From Allobosea sp. Root483D1 (GTDB lineage Bacteria; Pseudomonadota; Alphaproteobacteria; Rhizobiales; Beijerinckiaceae): 64,000 nt of DNA. Of this stretch, positions 44,466 through 52,545 are shown one piece after another. Made by a program: the position numbers and the translations under genes. Location of the stretch: the NCBI RefSeq assembly GCF_001429505.1, contig NZ_LMJW01000022.1, forward strand, positions 847,497 through 911,496, given 5' to 3'. Within the stretch, counting starts at the first letter, position 1; each line of letters begins with the position of its first letter. The notes beneath the pieces were generated by a model that saw only the letters and a list, made by a program, of their open reading frames with translations, was not told where the DNA came from and did not search any database.

Positions 44466-44762
44466 ATGACGCAGCATGTGGAAGCCGGACGGGCCGAAGT
44501 GGTCGAACGGCCCGAAGCCGGGCGTTTCGAGCTCGATTTCCCCGGCGGACAGGCCTTTGCCGTCTATCGCAGCGACGGCAACCAGATCGTCGTGGCCCAT
44601 ACCGAGGTACCGCCGGCCTTCAACGGGCGCGGACTCGGTTCGCAACTGGCCGAGGGCATCTTCAAAATCGCGCGCGCCAGCGGGCGCCGCGTCGTGCCGC
44701 GCTGCTCCTTCGTCGCCGCCTGGGCCAGCCGTCATCCCGACTATGGCGACGTACTGGCCTGA
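44466..44762 (+). CDS. Small GNAT-type N-acetyltransferase-like protein (YjdJ family)
   Basis: A 98-residue single-domain protein of the short Gcn5-like class (E. coli YjdJ, human GTLF3B type). It shows HTEVPPAFNGRGLGSQLAEG, which contains the acetyl-CoA pyrophosphate loop, and the end RRVVPRCSFVAAWASRHPDY, typical of the family. It is about half the length of classical GNAT enzymes because the family is minimal, not because it is truncated. Substrate unknown. Confidence 0.88.
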   Translation: MTQHVEAGRAEVVERPEAGRFELDFPGGQAFAVYRSDGNQIVVAHTEVPPAFNGRGLGSQLAEGIFKIARASGRRVVPRCSFVAAWASRHPDYGDVLA

Positions 44763-44848
44763 ACGCCCTCGCCTGTCCGATCGCGGGCGGAGCTTGCCTC
44801 GCGCCCACCGATCGCGTTTGAAGGCTCCGTCACAGAACGGGGCCTGCC

Positions 44849-45268
44849 ATGCCGGACGATCTCGCCATCACCGATTTTCCGCTGCGGGCGCAGGACAAGC
44901 TCCGCTATGGCGACACCGACCGTCAGGGCCATATCAACAACGCGGTGTTCTCGACTTTCCTGGAAACCGGGCGCGTCGAGCTGCTCTATGATCGCACCCG
45001 CCAGCTGGTCGAGCCGGGAACGGCCTTCGTCATCGCCCGGCTGGAGATGGATTTCCGGGCAGAGCTGCTCTGGCCCGGCGAAGTCGAGATCGGCACGCGT
45101 ATCGCCTCGATCGGTCGCAGTTCGGTCCGGCTCGAGCAGGCGATCTTCCAGGGCGAGCGCTGCGTCGCCAGCGGCATCACCGTGATGGTCCAGATGGACG
45201 AGGCGACGCGCAAGGCGCGGCCTTTCTCCGAGGCGGTCCGGCAGCAACTGGCACGGCTCGCAGCCTGA
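44849..45268 (+). CDS. Acyl-CoA thioesterase, 4HBT hot-dog fold
   Basis: A 139-residue hot-dog-fold thioesterase. The active-site region RYGDTDRQGHINNAVFSTFL matches the 4-hydroxybenzoyl-CoA/YbgC group, with Asp at about 22-24, and is followed by FLETGRVELLYDRT and ARLEMDFRAELLWPGEVEIG. These cytosolic enzymes release CoA from short or aromatic acyl-CoAs. The natural substrate cannot be deduced from neighbours. Its end nearly meets the convergent GFA gene. Confidence 0.9.
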   Translation: MPDDLAITDFPLRAQDKLRYGDTDRQGHINNAVFSTFLETGRVELLYDRTRQLVEPGTAFVIARLEMDFRAELLWPGEVEIGTRIASIGRSSVRLEQAIFQGERCVASGITVMVQMDEATRKARPFSEAVRQQLARLAA

Positions 45269-45270
45269 GG

Positions 45271-45714
45271 CTAACCGCCCTCCTCCGGCCAGCCGACCAG
45301 CTCGGTCGGGGTCCAGCGCGCCTTCCTGCGTTCGCGCCGCCCTTCCAGCGCCTCGCCACTGAAATCCCGCGGCTCGGCCAGCCCCGTGAAACGGGCGCGC
45401 TCGTCGAGCGCATCGATGTTGATCGTGGTCCAGGCTTTGTCGCCCTCGCGCATCAGCATGGCGACATAGACGCCGCAGCGGCGGCAGAGCACGACCTCCG
45501 AGGCCGAAAGCCCGAATCGGTAGCGCTGGAGCTCGGCCGGATCGTGCACGACGAGGCGGGCGCTCGCGCGCGGATCAGAGACTGTCCGGGCATTGTGCTT
45601 ACGGCAGAAGGAGCACTGGCAGGCGCCGACGACCTCCTCCTCGGGCGGGCGCGGCAGTGCCAATTCGAGGCCGATCGTGCCGCAATGACAGGCGCCGCTC
45701 AAGCGATACGTCAC
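45271..45714 (-). CDS. GFA-family zinc protein
   Basis: A 147-residue member of the family named after glutathione-dependent formaldehyde-activating enzyme. Zinc ligands are seen in GACHCGTIGLE (CxC), GACQCSFCRKH (CxCxxC) and VLCRRCGVYVA (CxxC). The C-terminal part is basic (RRERRKARWTPTELVGWPEE). Most such proteins have no proven formaldehyde activity, so only the family is named. Confidence 0.9.
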   Translation of the reverse strand: MTYRLSGACHCGTIGLELALPRPPEEEVVGACQCSFCRKHNARTVSDPRASARLVVHDPAELQRYRFGLSASEVVLCRRCGVYVAMLMREGDKAWTTINIDALDERARFTGLAEPRDFSGEALEGRRERRKARWTPTELVGWPEEGG

Positions 45715-45860
45715 GCCGGTTTCTCCTCTTCCCGCATTGTCACATCACGGCAATTGTGGGCATGCGACGATCTCATCAACACAAGTCATTTGATACCGCG
45801 CCGAATCGGGGGAACGGAATCAACCCCGCCGCGTTCGAAGCAAAAATGCGGGAGGAGATC

Positions 45861-46022
45861 ATGAATAGCCTTGTTGCGGCCTCGGCGCTGTTCCTGGCCG
45901 GCGGCCTAGCAATCGTGACCACGGGGGCAGCGCCCCTGCATGGTGTTCTCAACGACTTTTTCTGGGCCGGTCTCGCCCTCTCCGCCTTCATCACCACGGC
46001 CGGGCTCGAAGCGGCGAACTGA
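45861..46022 (+). CDS. Small membrane protein, function unknown
   Basis: A 53-residue peptide with two hydrophobic stretches (LVAASALFLAGGLAIVTTGA and FFWAGLALSAFITTAGL), so probably a two-helix inner-membrane protein. It has an excellent ribosome binding site (GGGAGGAG) 4-5 bases before ATG 45861, which argues for translation. An in-frame ATG at 45846 is unlikely because it would lie on that site. No family is recognised. Confidence 0.6.
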   Translation: MNSLVAASALFLAGGLAIVTTGAAPLHGVLNDFFWAGLALSAFITTAGLEAAN

Positions 46023-46150
46023 TCGGCAAGGGCGGCCTCCCGGCGCTTTTGTGCGCCGGGCTAGCCCGATTATCGTCGGGTGCGAGCGAGGCGGTGCATT
46101 GCGCTGCGTTCTCGGTATGGTTGTGGCGGACTCTGGCGAGGGCCGCCGAC

Positions 46151-47869
46151 ATGGCAAGTGAAGCGCATGTGCTTTTCGATGCTGCCTTGCCGGCTATAAA
46201 GGACATCAACGCCAAGCTGAGGTCGCTCGGTTTTCCCGTCAGGATTCAATACGGAAACGGCCCTCTAGCCGCCCATGGCGGCTTCCTCCCTGCGACGCTG
46301 CGACGCCAGCAATCTGGCTGCGAGTTCGATGTCCGCAGCGGCCCCGATGCCGTCGGCGATCTCGAACCACCAGAAGCTGGCAAGCCGTTCTCGTGCTGCG
46401 TCAGCTTGCGTTGGGCGGGCGATGAGGACGAAGTCAGTGTCGGCCTCTGCCTCGCGGCGGCCCTGACCAAGCTGACGAAAGGCATCGTGCTCGAAGAGGC
46501 ATCGGGCGAATGGCTGAGCGCCGGCAAGGCGGTCGACCATGCCAGGCAGCATCTCAAGGCGGTGTGGGTACGGGGTGGTCCGGCTGAACCCGGAACGCGT
46601 CCGGCGGACATCAAGTGTTATCTGAAAAGCCTCCTGGCCGAACGTGACGACCTCGTCCTCGTCGGCCGACACCTCCTGATCCGGCCTGTCCGCCACATTC
46701 TGCGCGGCGCATTGTTCGATCGCACAGGGGAACGGAAGCGCTTTCGGATCTGGCGTTACCTCAATCCGCTCTACGGGCACCCAGGTTCAGTCGGTTGCGA
46801 CCAGTCTATCCATAGCCCGCTTTGGGACGTCACCGCCGCGCACTTCATGCCACTGCTACTGGATTCACTCCAGCACGACATATTCGCCGAGCTGGGAAGA
46901 CTCACGACGCTCGAAGACCTAGCTCGCCGATTGGAGGGAGATCGAGAAAAGGCTTCTCCATGTGTCATCGCCTTGCTGTTGGCTGGGCGACCCCAAACAG
47001 CCAGTGCAATCATGGACAGTCTCGCGGCAAGGGATCCCATCTGGAAGCACTGGCTAGCCAAGGAACGGCAACTCCTCGATCGTGACATCAAGGCAGTTTG
47101 CGCCGAGTTCCACGAGCGCGAGGAACGGACGGTCCAGGAGCTCAAGATCGCATCGATCTGGGAGCCGTCTCCCTTTCCAATCGAGCTGTCGGAACGCGAG
47201 CGTGAAAGTGTGGCCGAGCCGCAATTTGACGCGGGACCATGGCCGGTGACGCCGGACGGCCTGTTGGCGCTGTTGCCCGAGCAGCGTGGCGAGCTCAAGT
47301 TCAGCAAGGATTTTATCTTTCGCCGCTCCCTCCCACTCCTGCTTGAACCCATGACGATCGAGGCCGGGCAGCGGACCTATGAGGCTCATGAGCGACTGAT
47401 TGCGGCGCAGCGCCTGGATGACGGAAAGCTCCTGCTCAGCATCGTGGCTCCTCAGCGTGCACATCAGAGCTGGATCGACCTGGCTCCGCCGGACGCAGAC
47501 CCGATCGGGTACCATTCGCGCCTGCTCCTTTATGGCTGCGAGCGCCTCGTCGAGATTTCACTCCATCGTCGATCGCTATCCGAGCAACCGCTTTCGATCA
47601 GTTCGATCGAAGTCCAGACCAGGGATCGGCGCGAGAACATCTGGCGCTGCAACTTCAGTCACGAACAAGCAGATGCGACTGTGTTTGACGCCCGAGGCAC
47701 TTATGGAGACGGAGTGACGTCTAAGATGTCATCGGACCTTTTGGCGACACTGGTGCTCGACCATCCCGTCCCAGGCGCGCCGGGCGATATACTTTGCCGC
47801 ACGCGACTGCTCCTCAACGGCATGGGATATGGCGAACTCGATCTCGATTTGCCCTTCGAGAGATCCTGA
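46151..47869 (+). CDS. Large protein of unknown function with atypical codon use
   Basis: A 572-residue soluble protein with no domain I recognise, no signal peptide and no membrane segment. The N-terminal 60 residues (MASEAHVLFDAALPAIKDIN) are followed by FSCCVSLRWAGDEDEVSVGL, a segment RRVRHIL-like with a Trp/Tyr-rich stretch (FRIWRYLNPLYGHPGSVGCD), a helical charged middle (KERQLLDRDIKAVCAEFHER) and a C-terminal beta-rich half (LLSIVAPQRAHQSWIDLAPP). Codons such as CTA, TTG, AGA and GGA are clearly more frequent than in neighbours, suggesting transfer. ATG 46151 is chosen; a GTG/ATG further upstream at 46049 reads non-coding. It precedes the kdp locus but shares nothing evident with it. 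Confidence 0.75.
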   Translation: MASEAHVLFDAALPAIKDINAKLRSLGFPVRIQYGNGPLAAHGGFLPATLRRQQSGCEFDVRSGPDAVGDLEPPEAGKPFSCCVSLRWAGDEDEVSVGLCLAAALTKLTKGIVLEEASGEWLSAGKAVDHARQHLKAVWVRGGPAEPGTRPADIKCYLKSLLAERDDLVLVGRHLLIRPVRHILRGALFDRTGERKRFRIWRYLNPLYGHPGSVGCDQSIHSPLWDVTAAHFMPLLLDSLQHDIFAELGRLTTLEDLARRLEGDREKASPCVIALLLAGRPQTASAIMDSLAARDPIWKHWLAKERQLLDRDIKAVCAEFHEREERTVQELKIASIWEPSPFPIELSERERESVAEPQFDAGPWPVTPDGLLALLPEQRGELKFSKDFIFRRSLPLLLEPMTIEAGQRTYEAHERLIAAQRLDDGKLLLSIVAPQRAHQSWIDLAPPDADPIGYHSRLLLYGCERLVEISLHRRSLSEQPLSISSIEVQTRDRRENIWRCNFSHEQADATVFDARGTYGDGVTSKMSSDLLATLVLDHPVPGAPGDILCRTRLLLNGMGYGELDLDLPFERS

Positions 47870-47968
47870 TCTTTACGCCGCCCTTATGCCGCCGCCTGCC
47901 CTTCCCACTCGACCGCTTAGCAGGTGCGGCACCACATCTCCGGTCTGAACCCAGGCTGGAGATCCGTC

Positions 47969-48052
47969 ATGGCCGACATCGTCTTTCTCGCGCTCGGAGC
48001 CGGGGCCTTCGCGCTCTTCGGCTGGTACGCAGCGCTGCTGCGCAAGGTCTGA
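47969..48052 (+). CDS. Kdp-associated mini membrane peptide
   Basis: A 27-residue one-helix peptide (MADIVFLALGAGAFALFGWY, ending AALLRKV) with GGAGATCC ahead of its ATG. It ends 4 bases before the kdpF start. Comparable peptides that precede kdpF in other genomes are known to me, usually ending in a Cys-Glu-Arg motif that is missing here. It is probably the first gene of the kdp transcript and may stabilise the pump. Confidence 0.55.
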   Translation: MADIVFLALGAGAFALFGWYAALLRKV

Positions 48053-48056
48053 TGCC

Positions 48057-48143
48057 ATGGGCCTGACCTTGCTCTACGCCGCCGCAGCCTTCGGGCTCGC
48101 GATCTACATGGTCGCCGCGCTGCTGCGCCCCGACCGCTTCTGA
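48057..48143 (+). CDS. kdpF: Potassium-transporting ATPase subunit KdpF
   Basis: A 28-residue single-helix peptide (MGLTLLYAAAAFGLAIYMVA) ending in LLRPDRF, the hallmark tail of KdpF. KdpF stabilises the KdpABC complex in the inner membrane. It lies 25 bases before kdpA in the same direction. Confidence 0.85.
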   Translation: MGLTLLYAAAAFGLAIYMVAALLRPDRF

Positions 48144-48168
48144 GACAACAAGAAAAAGGAGACCTCGC

Positions 48169-49878
48169 ATGGACTGGCGGGGCTGGGCTGAGATCGTCTT
48201 CACGATCGCGCTGACGGTAGCCGTGGGCTGGCCGCTCGGCATCTACATGGCGCGCGTCTGGGCGGGCGAACGAACCCCGCTAGACCTGGTGCTGAAGCCG
48301 GTCGAGGCCGGATTCTACGCGGCGCTGGGCGTCGACCGGAACAAGGGGCAGAACTGGCTCGGTTATGCCGGAGCGGTGCTCGCCTTCAGCGCGGCCGGTT
48401 TCGTGCTGCTCTATGGCCTGCTGCGCCTGCAGGGCCAGCTGCCGCTGAACCCGCAGGGCTTCGACGGCCTGTCGCCACATCTCGCCTTCAACACGGCGGT
48501 CAGCTTCGTCACCAACACGAACTGGCAGTCCTATGGCGGCGAGACGACGATGAGCAGCCTCAGCCAGATGGCGGGCCTGACGGTGCAGAACTTCGTCTCG
48601 GCCGGTGCCGGCCTCGCCGTCGCTTCCGCCGTGGCGCGCGCCTTCGCCGCCGATCGCGGCGAGACGCTCGGCAATTTCTGGGTCGACCTGACCCGCTCCG
48701 TTCTCTACGTGCTGCTGCCGGTCTCGATCGTCACCGCGCTCGCGCTTGTCGCTGCCGGCGTGCCGCAGAGTTTGCTCGCCAACGTCACCGCCAAGACGCT
48801 GGAGGGCGTTGACCAGATCATCGCCCTCTTCCCGGTCGCGAGCCAGGAAGCGATCAAGCAATGGGGCACCAATGGCGGCGGCCTTTTCAACGTCAACTCG
48901 GCGCACCCGCTCGAGAATCCGACGCCGCTGACCAATCTGATCGAGGTCGTCTCACTGAACGCGCTCGCCTTCGGCACGGTCATCGCCTTCGGGCGTGTCG
49001 CCGGCGCCCGCAAGGAGGCACGCGCCCTGCTCGCCGCCATGGTGATCCTGGTCGGCCTCGGCGCTTCCGCGATCTACTCCTCCGAGACATTGACGCCGCA
49101 GCCCGCCATGATCGCGGCCGGCATCACCGACGCACCCGCCAACATGGAAGGCAAGGAGGTGCGCTTCGGCGCCGCCGCTTCTTCCGTCTGGGCGGCGCAG
49201 ACCACCGGCGCTTCGAACGGCTCGGTCAACGCGATGCATGGCTCGTTCATGCCGCTCGGCGGCGGCGTCGCGATGTTCCTGATGCAGCTCGGCGAGATCC
49301 TGCCCGGCGGTGTCGGCTCCGGCCTCTACGGCATGGTGGTGATGGCGCTGCTCGCGGTCTTCGTCGCTGGCCTGATGGTCGGGCGCACGCCGGAATATCT
49401 CGGCAAGAAGGTCGAGAGCCGCGAGATCAAGTTCGCCATGCTGGCGGTGCTGATCCTGCCGCTCGCCATCCTCGGCTTCTCGGCCATTGCTGCGGTGCTG
49501 CCGGTCGCGCTCGAGGGCTTGCTCAACAAGGGGCCGCGCGGGCTCACCGAGATCCTCTACGCCTATTCGTCGGCGGCGGGGAACAACGGCTCGGCCTTCG
49601 CCGGCCTCACCGCCAACGCGCCCTGGTGGAACACCACGCTCGGCATCGCCATGCTGCTCGGCCGCTTCGCCTACATGATCCCGGTGATCGCCCTGGCCGG
49701 CGCCATTGCCGCCAAGCCGAAGCTGAAGCCGACCGCCGGAACGCTGCCCAGCGACTCACCGCTCTTCGTCGGCCTGCTCATCGGCATCATCCTGATCCTG
49801 GGTGGTCTGCAATTCTTCCCCGCGCTCGCACTTGGGCCAATCGTCGAGCACTTCCAGGTGCTTGCGGCCTCTCGCTGA
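48169..49878 (+). CDS. kdpA: Potassium-transporting ATPase subunit A
   Basis: The K+-selective channel-like subunit of the KdpFABC pump, 569 residues and about ten membrane helices. The four selectivity-filter-like loops are visible, for example FNTAVSFVTNTNWQSYGGET, GTNGGGLFNVNSAHPLENPT and AYSSAAGNNGSAFAGLTAN. ATG 48169 follows AAAAAGGAG at good spacing. The gene ends 22 bases before kdpB. Confidence 0.97.
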   Translation: MDWRGWAEIVFTIALTVAVGWPLGIYMARVWAGERTPLDLVLKPVEAGFYAALGVDRNKGQNWLGYAGAVLAFSAAGFVLLYGLLRLQGQLPLNPQGFDGLSPHLAFNTAVSFVTNTNWQSYGGETTMSSLSQMAGLTVQNFVSAGAGLAVASAVARAFAADRGETLGNFWVDLTRSVLYVLLPVSIVTALALVAAGVPQSLLANVTAKTLEGVDQIIALFPVASQEAIKQWGTNGGGLFNVNSAHPLENPTPLTNLIEVVSLNALAFGTVIAFGRVAGARKEARALLAAMVILVGLGASAIYSSETLTPQPAMIAAGITDAPANMEGKEVRFGAAASSVWAAQTTGASNGSVNAMHGSFMPLGGGVAMFLMQLGEILPGGVGSGLYGMVVMALLAVFVAGLMVGRTPEYLGKKVESREIKFAMLAVLILPLAILGFSAIAAVLPVALEGLLNKGPRGLTEILYAYSSAAGNNGSAFAGLTANAPWWNTTLGIAMLLGRFAYMIPVIALAGAIAAKPKLKPTAGTLPSDSPLFVGLLIGIILILGGLQFFPALALGPIVEHFQVLAASR

Positions 49879-49899
49879 GCCGACAAAGGAACTCGTTCG

Positions 49900-51936
49900 A
49901 TGAGTGTCTCACTCGCTAAATCCAGCGCCTTCAACCAAGCCATCGTCCTGACGGCACTGAAAAGCGCCTTCGGCAAGCTCGACCCGCGCAAACTGACCGG
50001 GAACCCGGTCATCCTCGCGACCGAGGTGGTGGCTGCGCTCGCCACCGTCTCTGCCGTTGTCGCGATCGCCAATGGCCAGCCCGCGGCCTTCTCGATCCAG
50101 ATCGCGGTCTGGCTCTGGCTCACCGTGGTCTTCGCCAACTTCGCCGAGGCCATCGCCGAAGGACGCGGCAAGGCGGCAGCGGATTCCCTGCGCGCCACCC
50201 GCGTCACCACCAAGGCCAAGCTGATCATCGACGCCTCGCGTAACGCGATGATCCCGACGCCGGCTCATGAACTCGCACCGGACGACATCGTCCTGGTCGA
50301 GGCCGGCGACGTCATCCCCGCCGACGGCGAGATCATCGAGGGTGTCGCCTCGGTTAACGAGGCCGCGATCACCGGCGAGTCCGCCCCTGTGATCCGCGAG
50401 AGCGGTGGCGATCGTTCCGCCGTTACCGGCGGCACGACCGTGGTCTCCGACTGGCTCAAGATCCGGGTCACCTCGCGGCCGGGCTCGTCCTTCCTCGACC
50501 GCATGATCGCGATGGTCGAGGGTGCCGACCGGCGCAAGACGCCGAACGAGCTGGCGCTCGCCGTGCTGCTCGCCGGCCTGACCCTGGTCTTCCTGATCGC
50601 GGTCGTCACCCTGACCGGGCTCGGCGCATTCTCCGGCGTGTCGCTCGATCCGATGGTGCTGGGTGCGCTCTTCATCACGCTGATCCCGACCACGATCGGC
50701 GGCCTGCTCAGCGCTGTCGGCATCGCCGGCATGGACCGGCTTCTGAAAGTGAATGTACTGGCGACCTCAGGCAGGGCCGTCGAGGCAGCCGGCGACGTCG
50801 ATACGCTGCTGCTCGACAAGACCGGCACGATCACCTTCGGCAACCGCATGGCTGTCGAGGTAATCCCGGTTCCGGGCGTGCGCCCGGATGCGGGCTTACG
50901 CGCAGCGCTGATGGCCTCGCTCGCTGACGAGACGCCGGAAGGCCGTTCGATCGTCGAGCTCGCCCGCAACCAGGGCGTCACCGCCGAGGCTCCGGCAGGA
51001 GCCACCACGATCCCGTTCAGCGCCACCACGCGCCAGTCCGGCCTCGACCATGACGGCAAGTCCTGGCGCAAGGGCGCGGTCGACGCCGTGATCAAGACGC
51101 TCGACCTTGCCGACAGCCAGGTGCCGGCCGAGTTTCGTCAGGCGGTCGACGGCATCGCCCGTTCGGGCGGCACGCCGCTCGCCGTCAGCGAGAACGGCGC
51201 GCTGGTCGGCGTCATCCACCTCAAGGACGTGGTGAAGCCGGGCGTGAAGGAGCGATTCGCCGACCTGCGCCGCATGGGCGTGCGCACAGTGATGATCACC
51301 GGCGACAATCCGGTCACCGCGGCGGCGATCGCCTCCGAGGCCGGCGTCGACGATTTTCTCGCCGAAGCGACGCCGGAGGACAAGCTGCGGATCATCCGCA
51401 CCGAGCAGGCCAAGGGCCGCCTCGTCGCGATGTGCGGCGACGGCGCCAACGACGCCCCTGCCCTCGCCCAGGCCGATGTCGGTGTCGCCATGCAGACCGG
51501 CGCGCAGGCGGCGCGCGAGGCCGGCAACATGGTCGATCTCGACAGCGACCCGACCAAGGTCCTGGAGATCGTCGAGGTCGGCAAGCAGTTGCTGATCACC
51601 CGCGGCGCGCTCACCACCTTCTCGATCGCCAATGACGTCGCGAAGTACTTCGCCATCATCCCGGCGCTCTTCGTCGTCTCGCTGCCGGCGCTCGGCGCGC
51701 TCAACATCATGGGCCTGTCGAGCCCGCAGAGCGCCATCCTCTCGGCGGTGATCTTCAACGCGCTGGTCATTGTCGCACTGATCCCGCTGGCCCTGCGCGG
51801 TGTGCGCTACCGGGCGATCGGCGCGGCCAAGCTGCTCTCGCGCAATCTCACCCTCTACGGCATCGGCGGGCTGATCGCGCCCTTCGTCGGCATCAAGCTG
51901 ATCGATGTCATCGTCTCGGCCTTCGGGCTCGTTTGA
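49900..51936 (+). CDS. kdpB: Potassium-transporting ATPase subunit B
   Basis: The P-type ATPase subunit that drives K+ import, 678 residues. The phosphorylation motif DKTGTITFGNR has its Asp at about 306. TGESAPV lies in the actuator domain, MITGDNPVTAAAIA and MCGDGANDAPALAQADVGVA in the P/N domains. The membrane helices include LITLIPTTIGGLLSAVGIAG. Length and motifs match E. coli KdpB. Confidence 0.97.
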   Translation: MSVSLAKSSAFNQAIVLTALKSAFGKLDPRKLTGNPVILATEVVAALATVSAVVAIANGQPAAFSIQIAVWLWLTVVFANFAEAIAEGRGKAAADSLRATRVTTKAKLIIDASRNAMIPTPAHELAPDDIVLVEAGDVIPADGEIIEGVASVNEAAITGESAPVIRESGGDRSAVTGGTTVVSDWLKIRVTSRPGSSFLDRMIAMVEGADRRKTPNELALAVLLAGLTLVFLIAVVTLTGLGAFSGVSLDPMVLGALFITLIPTTIGGLLSAVGIAGMDRLLKVNVLATSGRAVEAAGDVDTLLLDKTGTITFGNRMAVEVIPVPGVRPDAGLRAALMASLADETPEGRSIVELARNQGVTAEAPAGATTIPFSATTRQSGLDHDGKSWRKGAVDAVIKTLDLADSQVPAEFRQAVDGIARSGGTPLAVSENGALVGVIHLKDVVKPGVKERFADLRRMGVRTVMITGDNPVTAAAIASEAGVDDFLAEATPEDKLRIIRTEQAKGRLVAMCGDGANDAPALAQADVGVAMQTGAQAAREAGNMVDLDSDPTKVLEIVEVGKQLLITRGALTTFSIANDVAKYFAIIPALFVVSLPALGALNIMGLSSPQSAILSAVIFNALVIVALIPLALRGVRYRAIGAAKLLSRNLTLYGIGGLIAPFVGIKLIDVIVSAFGLV

Positions 51937-51958
51937 TGGCCTGAACAGGACACATGTC

Positions 51959-52540
51959 ATGATCGCCAATCTTCGCCCCGCCATCGTCTCGATGGTCCTC
52001 TTCACCGCCCTGCTCGGCCTCGCCTACCCGCTCGGCGTCACCGGGCTGGCGCAGGCCCTGTTCCCGGCCCAGGCCGGCGGCTCGCTGATCCGCAATGCCT
52101 CCGGCGAGGTCGTCGGCTCGCGCTTCGTCGGGCAGAACTTCAAGGACGAGGCCTATCTGCGCCCCCGCCCCTCCGCGGCCGGCAAGGACGGCTACGATGC
52201 CGCCGGCTCCTCCGGCTCCAATCTCGGCCCGCTGAACGAGGATCTCGCCGCGCGCATCAAGACCGATGCCGAGGCGCTACGCGCCGAGAGCAAGGCGCCG
52301 ATTCCGGTCGACGCCGTCACCACCTCGGGCTCGGGGCTCGACCCGCATGTCTCGCCGGCCAATGCGGCGCGGCAGGTCGCGCGGATCGCAGCGGCTCGCA
52401 AGGCCCAGCCGAGCGAGGTCCTGGCCGTGATCGCGGCCAATACCGAGGGCTCGACCTTCGGCCTGCTTGGTGAGCCGCGCGTCAATGTGCTTGCGGTCAA
52501 TTTGGCACTCGACGCGCGCTGGCCGCGCGCTCAACGTTAG
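51959..52540 (+). CDS. kdpC: Potassium-transporting ATPase subunit C
   Basis: A 193-residue single-pass subunit that assists ATP binding by KdpB. One N-terminal helix (VSMVLFTALLGLAYPLGVTG) is followed by a periplasmic domain with GEVVGSRFVGQNFKDEAYLR, RPSAAGKDGYDAAGSSGSNL and TTSGSGLDPHVSPANAARQV, all conserved. ATG 51959 follows AACAGGA; a nearby ATG at 51954 meets a stop at once. kdpD begins 5 bases after it. Confidence 0.95.
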   Translation: MIANLRPAIVSMVLFTALLGLAYPLGVTGLAQALFPAQAGGSLIRNASGEVVGSRFVGQNFKDEAYLRPRPSAAGKDGYDAAGSSGSNLGPLNEDLAARIKTDAEALRAESKAPIPVDAVTTSGSGLDPHVSPANAARQVARIAAARKAQPSEVLAVIAANTEGSTFGLLGEPRVNVLAVNLALDARWPRAQR

Positions 52541-52545
52541 GATCT

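Noticed and set aside
46049..46150. An N-terminal extension of the orphan protein
   Set aside because: The extra 34 residues look like translated leader DNA, and ATG 46151 begins the plausible protein.
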